Assembly (NCBI GenBank): GCA_002371135.1
Contig: DFGB01000001.1
Location: forward strand, 123,472 to 155,791
DNA from: Verrucomicrobia bacterium UBA3761
GTDB lineage: Bacteria > Verrucomicrobiota > Kiritimatiellia > RFP12 > UBA1067
Direction of reading: 5' to 3'
Length of the DNA: 32,320 nt
In this document: piece by piece, positions 1 to 5,908 of the stretch
How positions within the stretch are numbered: the first letter of the stretch is position 1
Layout of the letters: each line of letters opens with the position of its first letter
Notes under the pieces: generated by a model
Database searches by the model: none
What the model was told of the DNA's origin: nothing
Seen by the model: the letters and a program-made list of their open reading frames with translations, nothing else
Program-made: the position numbers and the translations under genes

Positions 1-18
1 CTTCCCTCTTCCCCCCAC

Positions 19-48
19 TTGACGCCTTGCGGAGAGAAATGGTACAAT
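19..48 (+). promoter_or_regulatory. Sigma70-type promoter, extended -10
   Basis: A TTGACG box at 19-24 and TACAAT at 43-48 are separated by 18 bases, and TGG just before the -10 makes it an extended -10 (TGGTACAAT). It sits 26 bases upstream of the DUF805 start and should drive the DUF805-DUF975 pair. The 15 bases before it (CTTCCCTCTTCC) resemble the pyrimidine word that also precedes other starts in this window. Confidence 0.7.
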
Positions 49-74
49 ATTGGTATACATAAAGGGAAACCGCC

Positions 75-428
75 ATGAACTACTTCATATCCTGCATAAG
101 AGACAAGTATTGCTGCTTCGACGGGCGCGCCCGCCGCAAAGAGTACTGGATGTTCGTGCTCTTCAATTTCATCGCATCCTTCGTGGTTGGCTTCATTGAC
201 GGATTCCTCGGGATGCAAGGCATCATCCAGGGGCTCTACTGCCTCGCCGTCTTCCTGCCCGGCCTCGGCGTCACCGTTCGTCGTTTGCACGATACCGACC
301 GCAGTGGATGGATGTTGCTCCTCTTGCTCATACCGCTCATTGGCGCTATCATCTTGTTCATATTCGAGTGCATGGACGGCACGCCGGGCGAAAACCGCTT
401 CGGTCCCAATCCCAAGGAATTGGAGTAG
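75..428 (+). CDS. DUF805 family small membrane protein
   Basis: This 117-residue protein matches the DUF805 family (YhaH/YhaI type), inner-membrane proteins of unknown function. The N-terminus carries the family signature of a charged FDGRARRKEYW stretch leading into the first membrane helix. Hydrophobic segments lie near residues 25-45, 50-64 and 78-96. The RRLHDTDRSGW motif before the last helix is the most characteristic DUF805 feature. The tail (GTPGENRFGPNP) is also typical. The length is normal for the family. The gene has a clear promoter upstream and is followed 3 bases later by a DUF975 gene, so the two are probably one operon. No substrate or partner can be assigned. Confidence 0.9.
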   Translation: MNYFISCIRDKYCCFDGRARRKEYWMFVLFNFIASFVVGFIDGFLGMQGIIQGLYCLAVFLPGLGVTVRRLHDTDRSGWMLLLLLIPLIGAIILFIFECMDGTPGENRFGPNPKELE

Positions 429-431
429 CTT

Positions 432-1094
432 ATGCCTCCGACGGCAAAAGAAATCCGCGCCCAGGCGTGGGAAGCCCTCCGGGAAGGCGCCTACTGGCCC
501 TTCGTCGGGGCGTTGTTCGTGCTCAGCTTTATAACGGTCGGCTTTGCGTTGCCGTTGATAATTGGCTTATTCATCGGCGTGCTCACTAAAACCGACGAAA
601 TCTGTGCGGTTTCCATAGTCCTGGGGCTTGTTCCGATTCTCTACTTCACCGTCGGGCTCGTGAATTATTCCCAGGTTCGCATGTCGCTTGCGACAATACG
701 GCGCGAGATGAGGTTCGAGCTCTTTTGGAGCGGATGGGGCCATGGCTGGAAGATGTTCTGGCTGAACATGGTCGTCGCGATGTATGTGCAGTTGTGGGCG
801 CTTCTCCTCATCGTGCCGGGGATAGTCAAGGCGTTTTCGTATGCAATGGCCCCTTACGTGTTCGCAGACCACCCGGACTGGACGGCGAACGAGTGCATAA
901 CCGAATCGCGCCGCCTGATGGACGGCAACAAATGGCGGTTCTTCTGCCTGGCTATCAGCTTTTTCGGCTGGTGGCTGCTTGCGCTCGCCGCGAACTACAT
1001 CGCCCAAGGTTTTGCGATCAATTTCCTGCTGCCGTATTGCAACACCGCATTTGCGGCGTTTTACGAAGACCTCAAGGCGCAGCGGGGAATGTGA
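432..1094 (+). CDS. DUF975 family integral membrane protein
   Basis: This 220-residue protein resembles DUF975, a family of polytopic membrane proteins of unknown function found mainly in anaerobes. Supporting features are the N-terminal amphipathic stretch (KEIRAQAWEALREGAYW), four or five hydrophobic helices, and the conserved block around residues 135-178 with IVKAFSYAMAPYVFADHPDW, NECITESRRLMDGNKWRFF and FFGWW. The start ATG lies 3 bases after the DUF805 stop, and a GGAG just upstream (inside the DUF805 end) could be the ribosome site. Co-transcription with DUF805 is likely. The stop codon lies at the very beginning of a tandem-repeat hairpin that may end the transcript. Confidence 0.8.
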   Translation: MPPTAKEIRAQAWEALREGAYWPFVGALFVLSFITVGFALPLIIGLFIGVLTKTDEICAVSIVLGLVPILYFTVGLVNYSQVRMSLATIRREMRFELFWSGWGHGWKMFWLNMVVAMYVQLWALLLIVPGIVKAFSYAMAPYVFADHPDWTANECITESRRLMDGNKWRFFCLAISFFGWWLLALAANYIAQGFAINFLLPYCNTAFAAFYEDLKAQRGM

Positions 1095-1207
1095 AAATGT
1101 GGAAATGTGAAAGTGTGAAAATGTGAAAGTGTGAAAATGCCGTGCGCTTTCTCTCGCCAGTCCCGCTAGTCCCTTCCACATTTCCACACTTCCACATTTC
1201 CACATTG
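1089..1207. repeat. Mirrored octamer array (GTGAAAAT family)
   Basis: The left arm (about 1090-1139) is six degenerate tandem copies of an 8-base word, GTGAAAAT/GTGGAAAT/GTGAAAGT. The right arm (about 1174-1207) is the reverse complement array (TTCCACAT, TTCCACACT). The two can fold into a long imperfect hairpin with a loop of about 35 bases that contains GCCGTGCGC. The array starts at the DUF975 stop codon and ends 24 bases before the rplY promoter. The element at 18891-19008 is a second copy of the same family and shares the left-arm/loop junction GTGAAAATGCCGTGCGC. Confidence 0.85.
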
Positions 1208-1230
1208 CCCTGTGCTGGCGGCGGCCCTAC

Positions 1231-1260
1231 TTGACACGGGCGGCCGAAATTTGGTATAAT
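1231..1260 (+). promoter_or_regulatory. Consensus sigma70 promoter for the ribosomal operon
   Basis: TTGACA (1231-1236) and TATAAT (1255-1260) are both perfect consensus hexamers, 18 bases apart. TGG before the -10 (TGGTATAAT) adds an extended -10. Transcription should begin near 1267, leaving a leader of roughly 68 bases before rplY. It is the strongest-looking promoter in the window, as expected for ribosomal protein genes. Confidence 0.85.
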
Positions 1261-1334
1261 TCGCAAAGTTTAGTCGCAGAGTGTAGCGTGAGTGCGCGAG
1301 AGTATGCGGCAATGACGACCAAACAAGGTAAAAA

Positions 1335-1994
1335 ATGGATCAGATAAGGATAAAGGCGGAGGTCCGTACCGAGCAGGGTACCGGGGCCGTTCGCCGTTTG
1401 CGCCGTTCCGGGATGATCCCCGGCTCGGTGATGAAGATGAAGAAAGGCGGCACGGAGCTCATCAAGCTCCCTGCGCACGACTTCATGATGGCCATGCGCG
1501 GCCACACGAGCAAGCAGATGCTCGTCACGCTGGACATGGATGGCAGGGAAGTCCCCGCGCTCATGCGCGAAATGCAGAACGACGTCCTCGCCGGGACGCC
1601 GATCCACGTGGACTTCAGCGAAGTCTCCCTCTCCGAGAAGGTTCGCGTCACGGTGCCGCTCTATCTCGTCGGCGAAGCGGTCGGCGTGAAGATCGGCGGA
1701 GGCGTTCTCGAACAGGTGCTCAGGACGATCGACATCGACTGCCTTCCGACCGACATCGTCGAGAAGTTCGACATCGACATTTCCTCCCTCGGGCTCGACC
1801 AGACGCTCTTCGTGCGCGATCTCAAGCTTGGCGACAAGTTCACGGTCGCCACGCGCGGCGAACTCGCGCTCGCGGTCGTCAAGGCCCCGGACGATGTTCC
1901 GCAGGCCGCCGCCGCCGCCGCCGCCGCCGCCGACAAGGCCCCTGACGTGATCAAGAAGGGCAAGGAAGACGCCAAGAAAGAGGAGAAGAAATAA
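1335..1994 (+). CDS. rplY: 50S ribosomal protein bL25, long CTC form
   Basis: This 219-residue protein is bL25 of the CTC type, which binds 5S rRNA in the large subunit. Residues 1-95 form the L25 domain (start IKAEVRTEQGTGAVRRLRRSGMIPG; later ALMREMQNDVLAGTPIHVDF). Residues 100-185 form the second TL5/CTC beta domain (VPLYLVGEAVGVKIGGGVLEQ, DCLPTDIVEKFDIDISSLGL). The usual G-V-Y-G region after RR.G is altered to GMIPGSVMKM. The tail is a low-complexity linker with nine consecutive alanines, all GCC codons (1905-1931), followed by a lysine/glutamate-rich end. AAGG precedes the ATG. It is the first gene after a consensus promoter, and its stop overlaps the rpsF start by one base (TAATG). Confidence 0.95.
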   Translation: MDQIRIKAEVRTEQGTGAVRRLRRSGMIPGSVMKMKKGGTELIKLPAHDFMMAMRGHTSKQMLVTLDMDGREVPALMREMQNDVLAGTPIHVDFSEVSLSEKVRVTVPLYLVGEAVGVKIGGGVLEQVLRTIDIDCLPTDIVEKFDIDISSLGLDQTLFVRDLKLGDKFTVATRGELALAVVKAPDDVPQAAAAAAAAADKAPDVIKKGKEDAKKEEKK

Positions 1995-2398
1995 TGAAGA
2001 AGTATGAGGCTCTCTACATTTTCGTAGGCATCGCCAAGGATGACGCGCTCAACGCCAACCTTGAGAAGGCCCTTGCGGAAGTCGCGCGCCTGGGCGGCAA
2101 CGTCCTCTCTACCGAGTCTCTCGGCAAGAGGCAGTTCTCGCGTCCCATGAAGAAGAAGGACACGGGCGTGTACGTCAAGGTGCGTTTCGAGATCGATCCT
2201 TCGAAGCTGGTCGAACTCGTCAACCGCTACCGTCTCGTCGAAGAAGTGTTCCGTGTGCAGATTCTCGCCGTCGACGAGCGTCGTGAATCGAAGATTGCGT
2301 CCGAGCGCGAGCGCCGCGCCGCCAGGATTGCGATTGCGGAAGAGCGTCAAGCCGCCGCCGCGCGCCCTGTCGAAAGCGCGAATGCGGTCGAGGCGTAA
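1994..2398 (+). CDS. rpsF: 30S ribosomal protein bS6
   Basis: This 134-residue protein is bS6, which pairs with bS18 on the central domain of 16S rRNA. It starts MKKYEALYIF, the classic S6 first strand. The segment VARLGGNVLSTESLGKRQFSRPMKKKDTGVYVKVRFEI matches the conserved S6 core, and LVNRYRLVEEVFRVQILAVDE is the last helix and strand. A charged Arg/Ala-rich tail (residues 95-134) extends beyond the usual core of about 100 residues. Its start overlaps the rplY stop by one base, implying translational coupling. It is followed by ssb, rpsR and rplI in the common bacterial order. Confidence 0.95.
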   Translation: MKKYEALYIFVGIAKDDALNANLEKALAEVARLGGNVLSTESLGKRQFSRPMKKKDTGVYVKVRFEIDPSKLVELVNRYRLVEEVFRVQILAVDERRESKIASERERRAARIAIAEERQAAAARPVESANAVEA

Positions 2399-2440
2399 AG
2401 AAGAACAATTCCGGAAACGGAAAAGAACCGGGAAATCATC

Positions 2441-2890
2441 ATGGCATCATTCAATCGTGTCATCCTGATGGGCAATCTCACAAGAGACCCCGACGTGCGC
2501 ACCGTGGGTGCGAACGGTATGAAAGTCGCGCGTCTTGGCGTCGCACTCAACGAGCGCCGCAGGGACCGCAATGGGCAGATAATCGAGACGCCGGTCTTCG
2601 TCGACGTCGACGCTTGGGACAGGCTCGCAGAGCTTTGCGGGCAGTATCTTTCCAAGGGCCGCACGATCCTCGTCGAGGGGCGTCTGCAGATGGATACGTG
2701 GGAGCATGACGGCGAGAGCCGCAAGAAGCTCAAAGTCCGCGCGTCCACCATCAAATTCCTGCCCCAGGGTGACAGACTGAACGGCGGCGTGAATCGCAAC
2801 GCCGGCCAGGAGGGCGCTCCTGCGCCGCAGTCGCAGAGCGCCGCCCAGCAAGTGGCGTTCGAGACCGATCCCGAGGATATTCCGTTCTAA
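2441..2890 (+). CDS. ssb: Single-stranded DNA-binding protein
   Basis: This 149-residue protein is SSB, which coats single-stranded DNA during replication and repair. The N-terminal OB fold (1-110) shows FNRVILMGNLTRDPDVR, the FVDVDAWDRLAELCGQYLSKG strand-helix block and the LVEGRLQMDTWEHDG hairpin. A short polar Gln/Ala-rich linker follows. The protein ends in the acidic tip DPEDIPF, which in this family docks partner proteins. It lies between rpsF and rpsR, a standard position. The 42-base gap to rpsF contains no clear promoter. Confidence 0.97.
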   Translation: MASFNRVILMGNLTRDPDVRTVGANGMKVARLGVALNERRRDRNGQIIETPVFVDVDAWDRLAELCGQYLSKGRTILVEGRLQMDTWEHDGESRKKLKVRASTIKFLPQGDRLNGGVNRNAGQEGAPAPQSQSAAQQVAFETDPEDIPF

Positions 2891-2919
2891 TACGACATCT
2901 ATCACAAGGAACAACCATC

Positions 2920-3150
2920 ATGGCTTTCAAGAAATCGAACAGCTCGGCCGGCGAGGAATTCGCCGCGAGGAAGCGTCCGCCGCTCGGTCCCAAGGACCAG
3001 ATCGACGTGAACGACATCGAGACGCTCAAGTACTACATCACCGACTACGGCAAGATTCTGCCTGCGCGCATCACGGGCGTCACGTCCGCCCAGCAGCGCC
3101 AGATCCGCCAGGGCGTCAAGCGCGCCCGCAACATGGGCCTCATGGCCTGA
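2920..3150 (+). CDS. rpsR: 30S ribosomal protein bS18
   Basis: This 76-residue protein is bS18, the heterodimer partner of bS6. Family hallmarks are IDVNDIETLKYYITDYGKILPARITGVTSAQQRQIRQGVKRARNMGLM, which contains the characteristic KILPxRxTG and QRQ..AIKRAR-like motifs. The family cysteine/zinc motif seen in some bS18 proteins is absent, so this is the zinc-free form. The length is normal. It lies 29 bases after ssb and 15 bases before rplI in the ribosomal operon. Confidence 0.96.
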   Translation: MAFKKSNSSAGEEFAARKRPPLGPKDQIDVNDIETLKYYITDYGKILPARITGVTSAQQRQIRQGVKRARNMGLMA

Positions 3151-3165
3151 GGAAAGGAGCAGATC

Positions 3166-3633
3166 ATGGCAAATCATGTTGAAGTGCTTCTCATGGACAC
3201 GGTCAAGAAGCTCGGCAAGAGCGGACAGATCGTGAAGGTCGCGCCTGGCTACGCCCGCAACTATCTGTTCACGAAGGGCCTTGCGGCGCCCGTGACGGAA
3301 GCGGCGCGCCGTCGCCTCAAAAAGCTCGAAGCCCAGCGCGCCGCCAAGGCCGCCGAGGAGAAGAAGGCCGCCCTCGAGGTCGCCCGCAAGCTCCAGGACC
3401 TCGAAATCAACGTCGCGGTCCACACGGTCGACGGCAAGAAGCTCTACGGCTCTGTCGGCGCGACGGATATCGTGGCGGCCATCGAAGCCAACCGCGGCAT
3501 CGCCCTCGAGCGCTCCCAGCTCAGCCTCCCCGACGCTCTTCGCGAAGTCGGCGAGTACGAGGCCAAGATTTCGCTCGGCCAGGGCGTCGAAGTCAAGTTC
3601 AAAGTCATCATTGCGGACGAAGACGCCGCTTGA
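3166..3633 (+). CDS. rplI: 50S ribosomal protein bL9
   Basis: This 155-residue protein is bL9, a two-domain elongated 23S rRNA-binding protein. The N-terminal domain shows VEVLLMDTVKKLGKSGQIVKVAPGYARNYLFTKGLA, the bL9 signature. A long charged helix (residues 45-80) links to the C-terminal domain (LYGSVGATDIVAAIEA and the final strands). A strong ribosome site, GGAAAGGAG, lies 7 bases upstream of the ATG. It is the last gene of the rplY-rplI run. A 103-base gap without repeats follows before the omega-like gene. Confidence 0.96.
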   Translation: MANHVEVLLMDTVKKLGKSGQIVKVAPGYARNYLFTKGLAAPVTEAARRRLKKLEAQRAAKAAEEKKAALEVARKLQDLEINVAVHTVDGKKLYGSVGATDIVAAIEANRGIALERSQLSLPDALREVGEYEAKISLGQGVEVKFKVIIADEDAA

Positions 3634-3736
3634 TGCCTTTCTCCGCGCTCCGGGGTTGCGTTCGGGCCCGTCCCCGCGCCGCCCCGGAGTACGAGTTTCT
3701 CTAACGGCTGATGCCTCAACACCCCGAAAGTTTCAG

Positions 3737-4015
3737 ATGAACGCAGAACTACTCAAGGCAGCTCACGAGAAGATCCATTCCGTCCCCGTGCTTGTGAACC
3801 TCATCTCCAAGCGCGAACGCGAACTCATCAACGGCGCCAAGCCTCTTGTGAAGCCCGACAGCCTCGATGTCGACAAGTGTGATATCGCTCTCAGGGAAGT
3901 CGCTGAAGGCAAGCTCATTGCCGAAATCGACTTCGATGCCATCGCCAAGGCCGAACAGGCCAAGGTCAAATGGCAGGGCGGCAGTTCCCACCTCGACGCA
4001 TTGTATTCGGACTGA
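3737..4015 (+). CDS. rpoZ: RNA polymerase omega subunit-like protein
   Basis: This 92-residue protein resembles the omega subunit, which helps assemble the beta-prime subunit of RNA polymerase. The match is in VPVLVNLISKRERELINGAKPLVK and CDIALREVAEGKL, corresponding to the omega helices (LVL.AA.RARQL..GA.PLV, then ALREIAEGKI). The ATG at 3737 is chosen because the upstream in-frame extension (from 3611) overlaps rplI and is not omega-like. The C-terminal tail is acidic and poorly conserved. The gene sits between rplI and smpB, and its stop is 6 bases before a repeat hairpin. Confidence 0.8.
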   Translation: MNAELLKAAHEKIHSVPVLVNLISKRERELINGAKPLVKPDSLDVDKCDIALREVAEGKLIAEIDFDAIAKAEQAKVKWQGGSSHLDALYSD

Positions 4016-4020
4016 CGATC

Positions 4021-4115
4021 GAGGTTGAAAAGTTGAAAGGTTGAAAAGTTGAAATGCCAAATGTTTTTCGACCTTTCAACCTTTCAACTTTTCAACCATT
4101 CAACCCTTCAACCTC
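4021..4115. repeat. Mirrored octamer array (TTGAAAAG family)
   Basis: The left arm (4023-4054) is four tandem copies of TTGAAAAG/TTGAAAGG. The right arm (4069-4115) is the complement (CTTTCAAC, TTTTCAAC, CATTCAAC, CCTTCAAC). Only about 14 bases, containing CCAAATGTTTTTCG, separate them, so a hairpin of 30 or more pairs is possible. The array fills the gap between the rpoZ stop and the smpB start almost completely. A short run of the same word recurs at 24693-24713. Confidence 0.85.
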
Positions 4116-4121
4116 TGCCGC

Positions 4122-4550
4122 ATGCTTGTAGAGAACCGCAAAGCCCGCCACGACTACGCCGTGCTCGATACGCTCGAGTGCGGCATTGCTCTTATGGGGA
4201 CCGAGGTCAAGAGCATTCGCGACGGGCATGTTTCTCTCGCAGGCTCCTACGCCGCGGTTCTCAAAAACGAGCTTTGGCTGATCGGCTCGGACATCGCGGC
4301 ATATAAGTTCGGCACCCACTACAACCACGAGCCCAAGCGCGACAGGAAGCTCCTCGTTCATGCCAAGGAGGTCCTCGAACTCAAGATGAAGACCGAGGCC
4401 AAGGGGCTCACGCTGGTGCCGCTCAAGATGTATCTCAAGCGCGGCAGGATAAAACTCGAACTTGGAATATGCCGCGGCAAGGCCCTCCATGACAAGCGCG
4501 ACGCGCTCAAGAAGAAAGCGCTCAAGCGCGATATGGAGAGGATGGGTTGA
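4122..4550 (+). CDS. smpB: SsrA-binding protein SmpB
   Basis: This 142-residue protein is SmpB, the tmRNA partner that rescues stalled ribosomes. Diagnostic blocks are VENRKARHDYAVLDTLECGI, LMGTEVKSIRDG, the GSYAAV strand, HYNHEPKRDRKLLVHAKEV, LTLVPLKMYLKRGRIKLELGI and the tail GKALHDKRDALKKKALKRDMER, whose basic helix enters the ribosome. The length is close to the usual 150-160. No purine-rich ribosome site is visible: the repeat array ends 6 bases before the ATG. The stop TGA is inside the next repeat array. No tmRNA gene is visible in the window. Confidence 0.96.
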   Translation: MLVENRKARHDYAVLDTLECGIALMGTEVKSIRDGHVSLAGSYAAVLKNELWLIGSDIAAYKFGTHYNHEPKRDRKLLVHAKEVLELKMKTEAKGLTLVPLKMYLKRGRIKLELGICRGKALHDKRDALKKKALKRDMERMG

Positions 4551-4691
4551 TTTACGATTTACGATTTGCGATTTACGATTTTGCGATTGCACTCGATTAT
4601 CTCAAACCTCTGCGACTCTACGATAAAAGAGCAAAGCTTGAACTCAATCGAAAATCGAAAAATCGTAAATCGAAAAATTCCCTCTTCCCTC
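4549..4691. repeat. Mirrored heptamer array (TTTACGA / AATCGAAA family)
   Basis: The left part (4550-4588) is tandem TTTACGA/TTTGCGA. The right part (about 4646-4678) is AATCGAAAATCGAAAAATCG followed by TAAATCG, partly the reverse complement. The spacer carries CTCTGCGACTCTACGATAAAA (4606-4626), a degenerate version of the CTCTGCGATAAAAA word found at three other loci. The array ends in CCCTCTTCCCTC, directly abutting the acyltransferase ATG. Confidence 0.8.
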
Positions 4692-5609
4692 ATGGGCAAA
4701 AAGAGCGCTATAACGGTAAATGCCGAGTATTACTGCCTCAGGGCGCTTTGCGCTTTGGTGAATGCCGTGCCGTATCGTATCGCAATGGCGATTGCGCGGG
4801 GGCTTGCGAATTTGATGGTCGGCGTTTTCCGCTTCAAGCGGAAGCGCACGCTCTCGCGGCTCTCCTCGGTGTTTCCGGAGAAGTCGCATGCGGAACTCGT
4901 CGCAATCGCCAAGGCGAGTCTTGCGAACATCCTCCAGACGGGCGTCGAAATGATGCGCGCTCCCAAGCTCGACAGGGCGTGGATGGAGAAGTATGTTGTC
5001 GACGGGCTTGGATACAAGAAGAAACTCCAGAGCTACGTGGACGAAGGCAAGGGCGTCGTCATAATGGTGCCGCATTCGGGCAACTGGTACATGGCGGCGT
5101 GGTCGATGGCGAAGTACGGCTTGCCGCTGTTTGCAATTGCCGCGAGGCAGAGCAACCCTAAAATCGACGCATGGATGAAGCGCCAGTATGGCGACATCGA
5201 CGTTCTCGACAGGGGTTCTTCGCGGACGCTTGTCGACATCAAGAACAAGCTGGAGTCTGGCCGGGCATTTGCGATCCTGCCCGATTTGCGCGTAAAGCAA
5301 CCTGACGTGGAAGTCGATTTTCTCGGGGGCAAGGCGAATGTTTCGCACGCCGGAGCGCTCTTTGCGGTGCGTTGCGGCTGCCCGATCGTAGTCGCTGCGA
5401 TGCGCCGCGAGGGCGGCCGCCACATTTATGCGCATCTTGCGACGTTGCGCCCCGATCCGTCCGCACAAGACCGCAAGGCCGAGGCGGAGCGCCTGACCCG
5501 CGAGGCGATGGCTATTCTCGACAAGGAAGTCCGCGAGCATCCCGGCCACTGGTTCTGGTACAACAAACGCTGGATCCTCCAGCCGGTGAAGAAGCCTCTT
5601 GGCATTTAG
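4692..5609 (+). CDS. LpxL/HtrB-like lipid A acyltransferase family protein
   Basis: This 305-residue protein belongs to the LpxL/LpxM/HtrB family, inner-membrane acyltransferases that add secondary acyl chains to lipid A precursors. Family features are the N-terminal hydrophobic helix (residues 12-40), FPEKSHAELVAIAKASLANIL, GVVIMVPHSGNWYMAAW, AIAARQSNPKIDAWM, FAILPDLRVKQPDVEVDFLGGKANVSHAGALFA and the tail HPGHWFWYNKRW. The catalytic motif normally reads H-x4-D/E (for example HxGNWE). Here His128 is followed by Tyr133 in place of the acid, so activity may be altered or lost. The ATG at 4692 is chosen because upstream in-frame codons lie in repeat DNA. No ribosome site is visible. The stop lies inside the next repeat. 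Confidence 0.85.
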   Translation: MGKKSAITVNAEYYCLRALCALVNAVPYRIAMAIARGLANLMVGVFRFKRKRTLSRLSSVFPEKSHAELVAIAKASLANILQTGVEMMRAPKLDRAWMEKYVVDGLGYKKKLQSYVDEGKGVVIMVPHSGNWYMAAWSMAKYGLPLFAIAARQSNPKIDAWMKRQYGDIDVLDRGSSRTLVDIKNKLESGRAFAILPDLRVKQPDVEVDFLGGKANVSHAGALFAVRCGCPIVVAAMRREGGRHIYAHLATLRPDPSAQDRKAEAERLTREAMAILDKEVREHPGHWFWYNKRWILQPVKKPLGI

Positions 5610-5908
5610 CATTTGGCATTTTGCATTGTATTTGTCCATTTAGGCACTGTAAATAAATAAAATGGTTTCCCCGGCAGGAACAAAGAGAATTTTCGATTGC
5701 TTCAAGCCTTCCGTTTTTTATCGCAGAGACGCAGAGTACGCAGAGGCTTAAACAATCAAACTATCGAAAAAATTTCTCTCTTCGTCTCTGCGATAAAAAA
5801 CGGAAAGATTGAAACAATCGAAAACAGGGAGTTGTAAAAGCCGCAATGGCCAAATGGCAAAATGCAATGCGAAATGTAAAATGCCGAATGCCAAATGCCA
5901 AATATAGC
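5601..5908. repeat. Nested 300-bp palindrome built from short words
   Basis: The outer arms are GGCATTT heptamers (5601-5630) and their complement (about 5860-5900). The inner arms 5690-5728 and 5786-5824 are inverted copies matching at 36 of 39 positions; they read TTTTCGATTG, then CTTCCGTTTTTTATCGCAGAG. The centre (about 5729-5785) holds GCAGAGACGCAGAGTACGCAG. Words are mirrored in order (A-B-C-D/D'-C'-B'-A'). The array covers the stop codon of the acyltransferase gene and runs up to the chosen start of the metallophosphoesterase. The stretch 5640-5689 shows nothing recognisable. Confidence 0.85.

Noticed and set aside
567..1205. Minus-strand frame starting in the repeat array at 1205
   Set aside because: Its first residues are translated repeat words (MWKCGSVEMWK) and the rest is opposite the DUF975 gene.
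4021..4115. Ordinary Rho-independent terminator
   Set aside because: The stem is AT-rich tandem repeat sequence without a GC-rich hairpin followed by a T-run, though an effect on mRNA ends is not excluded.
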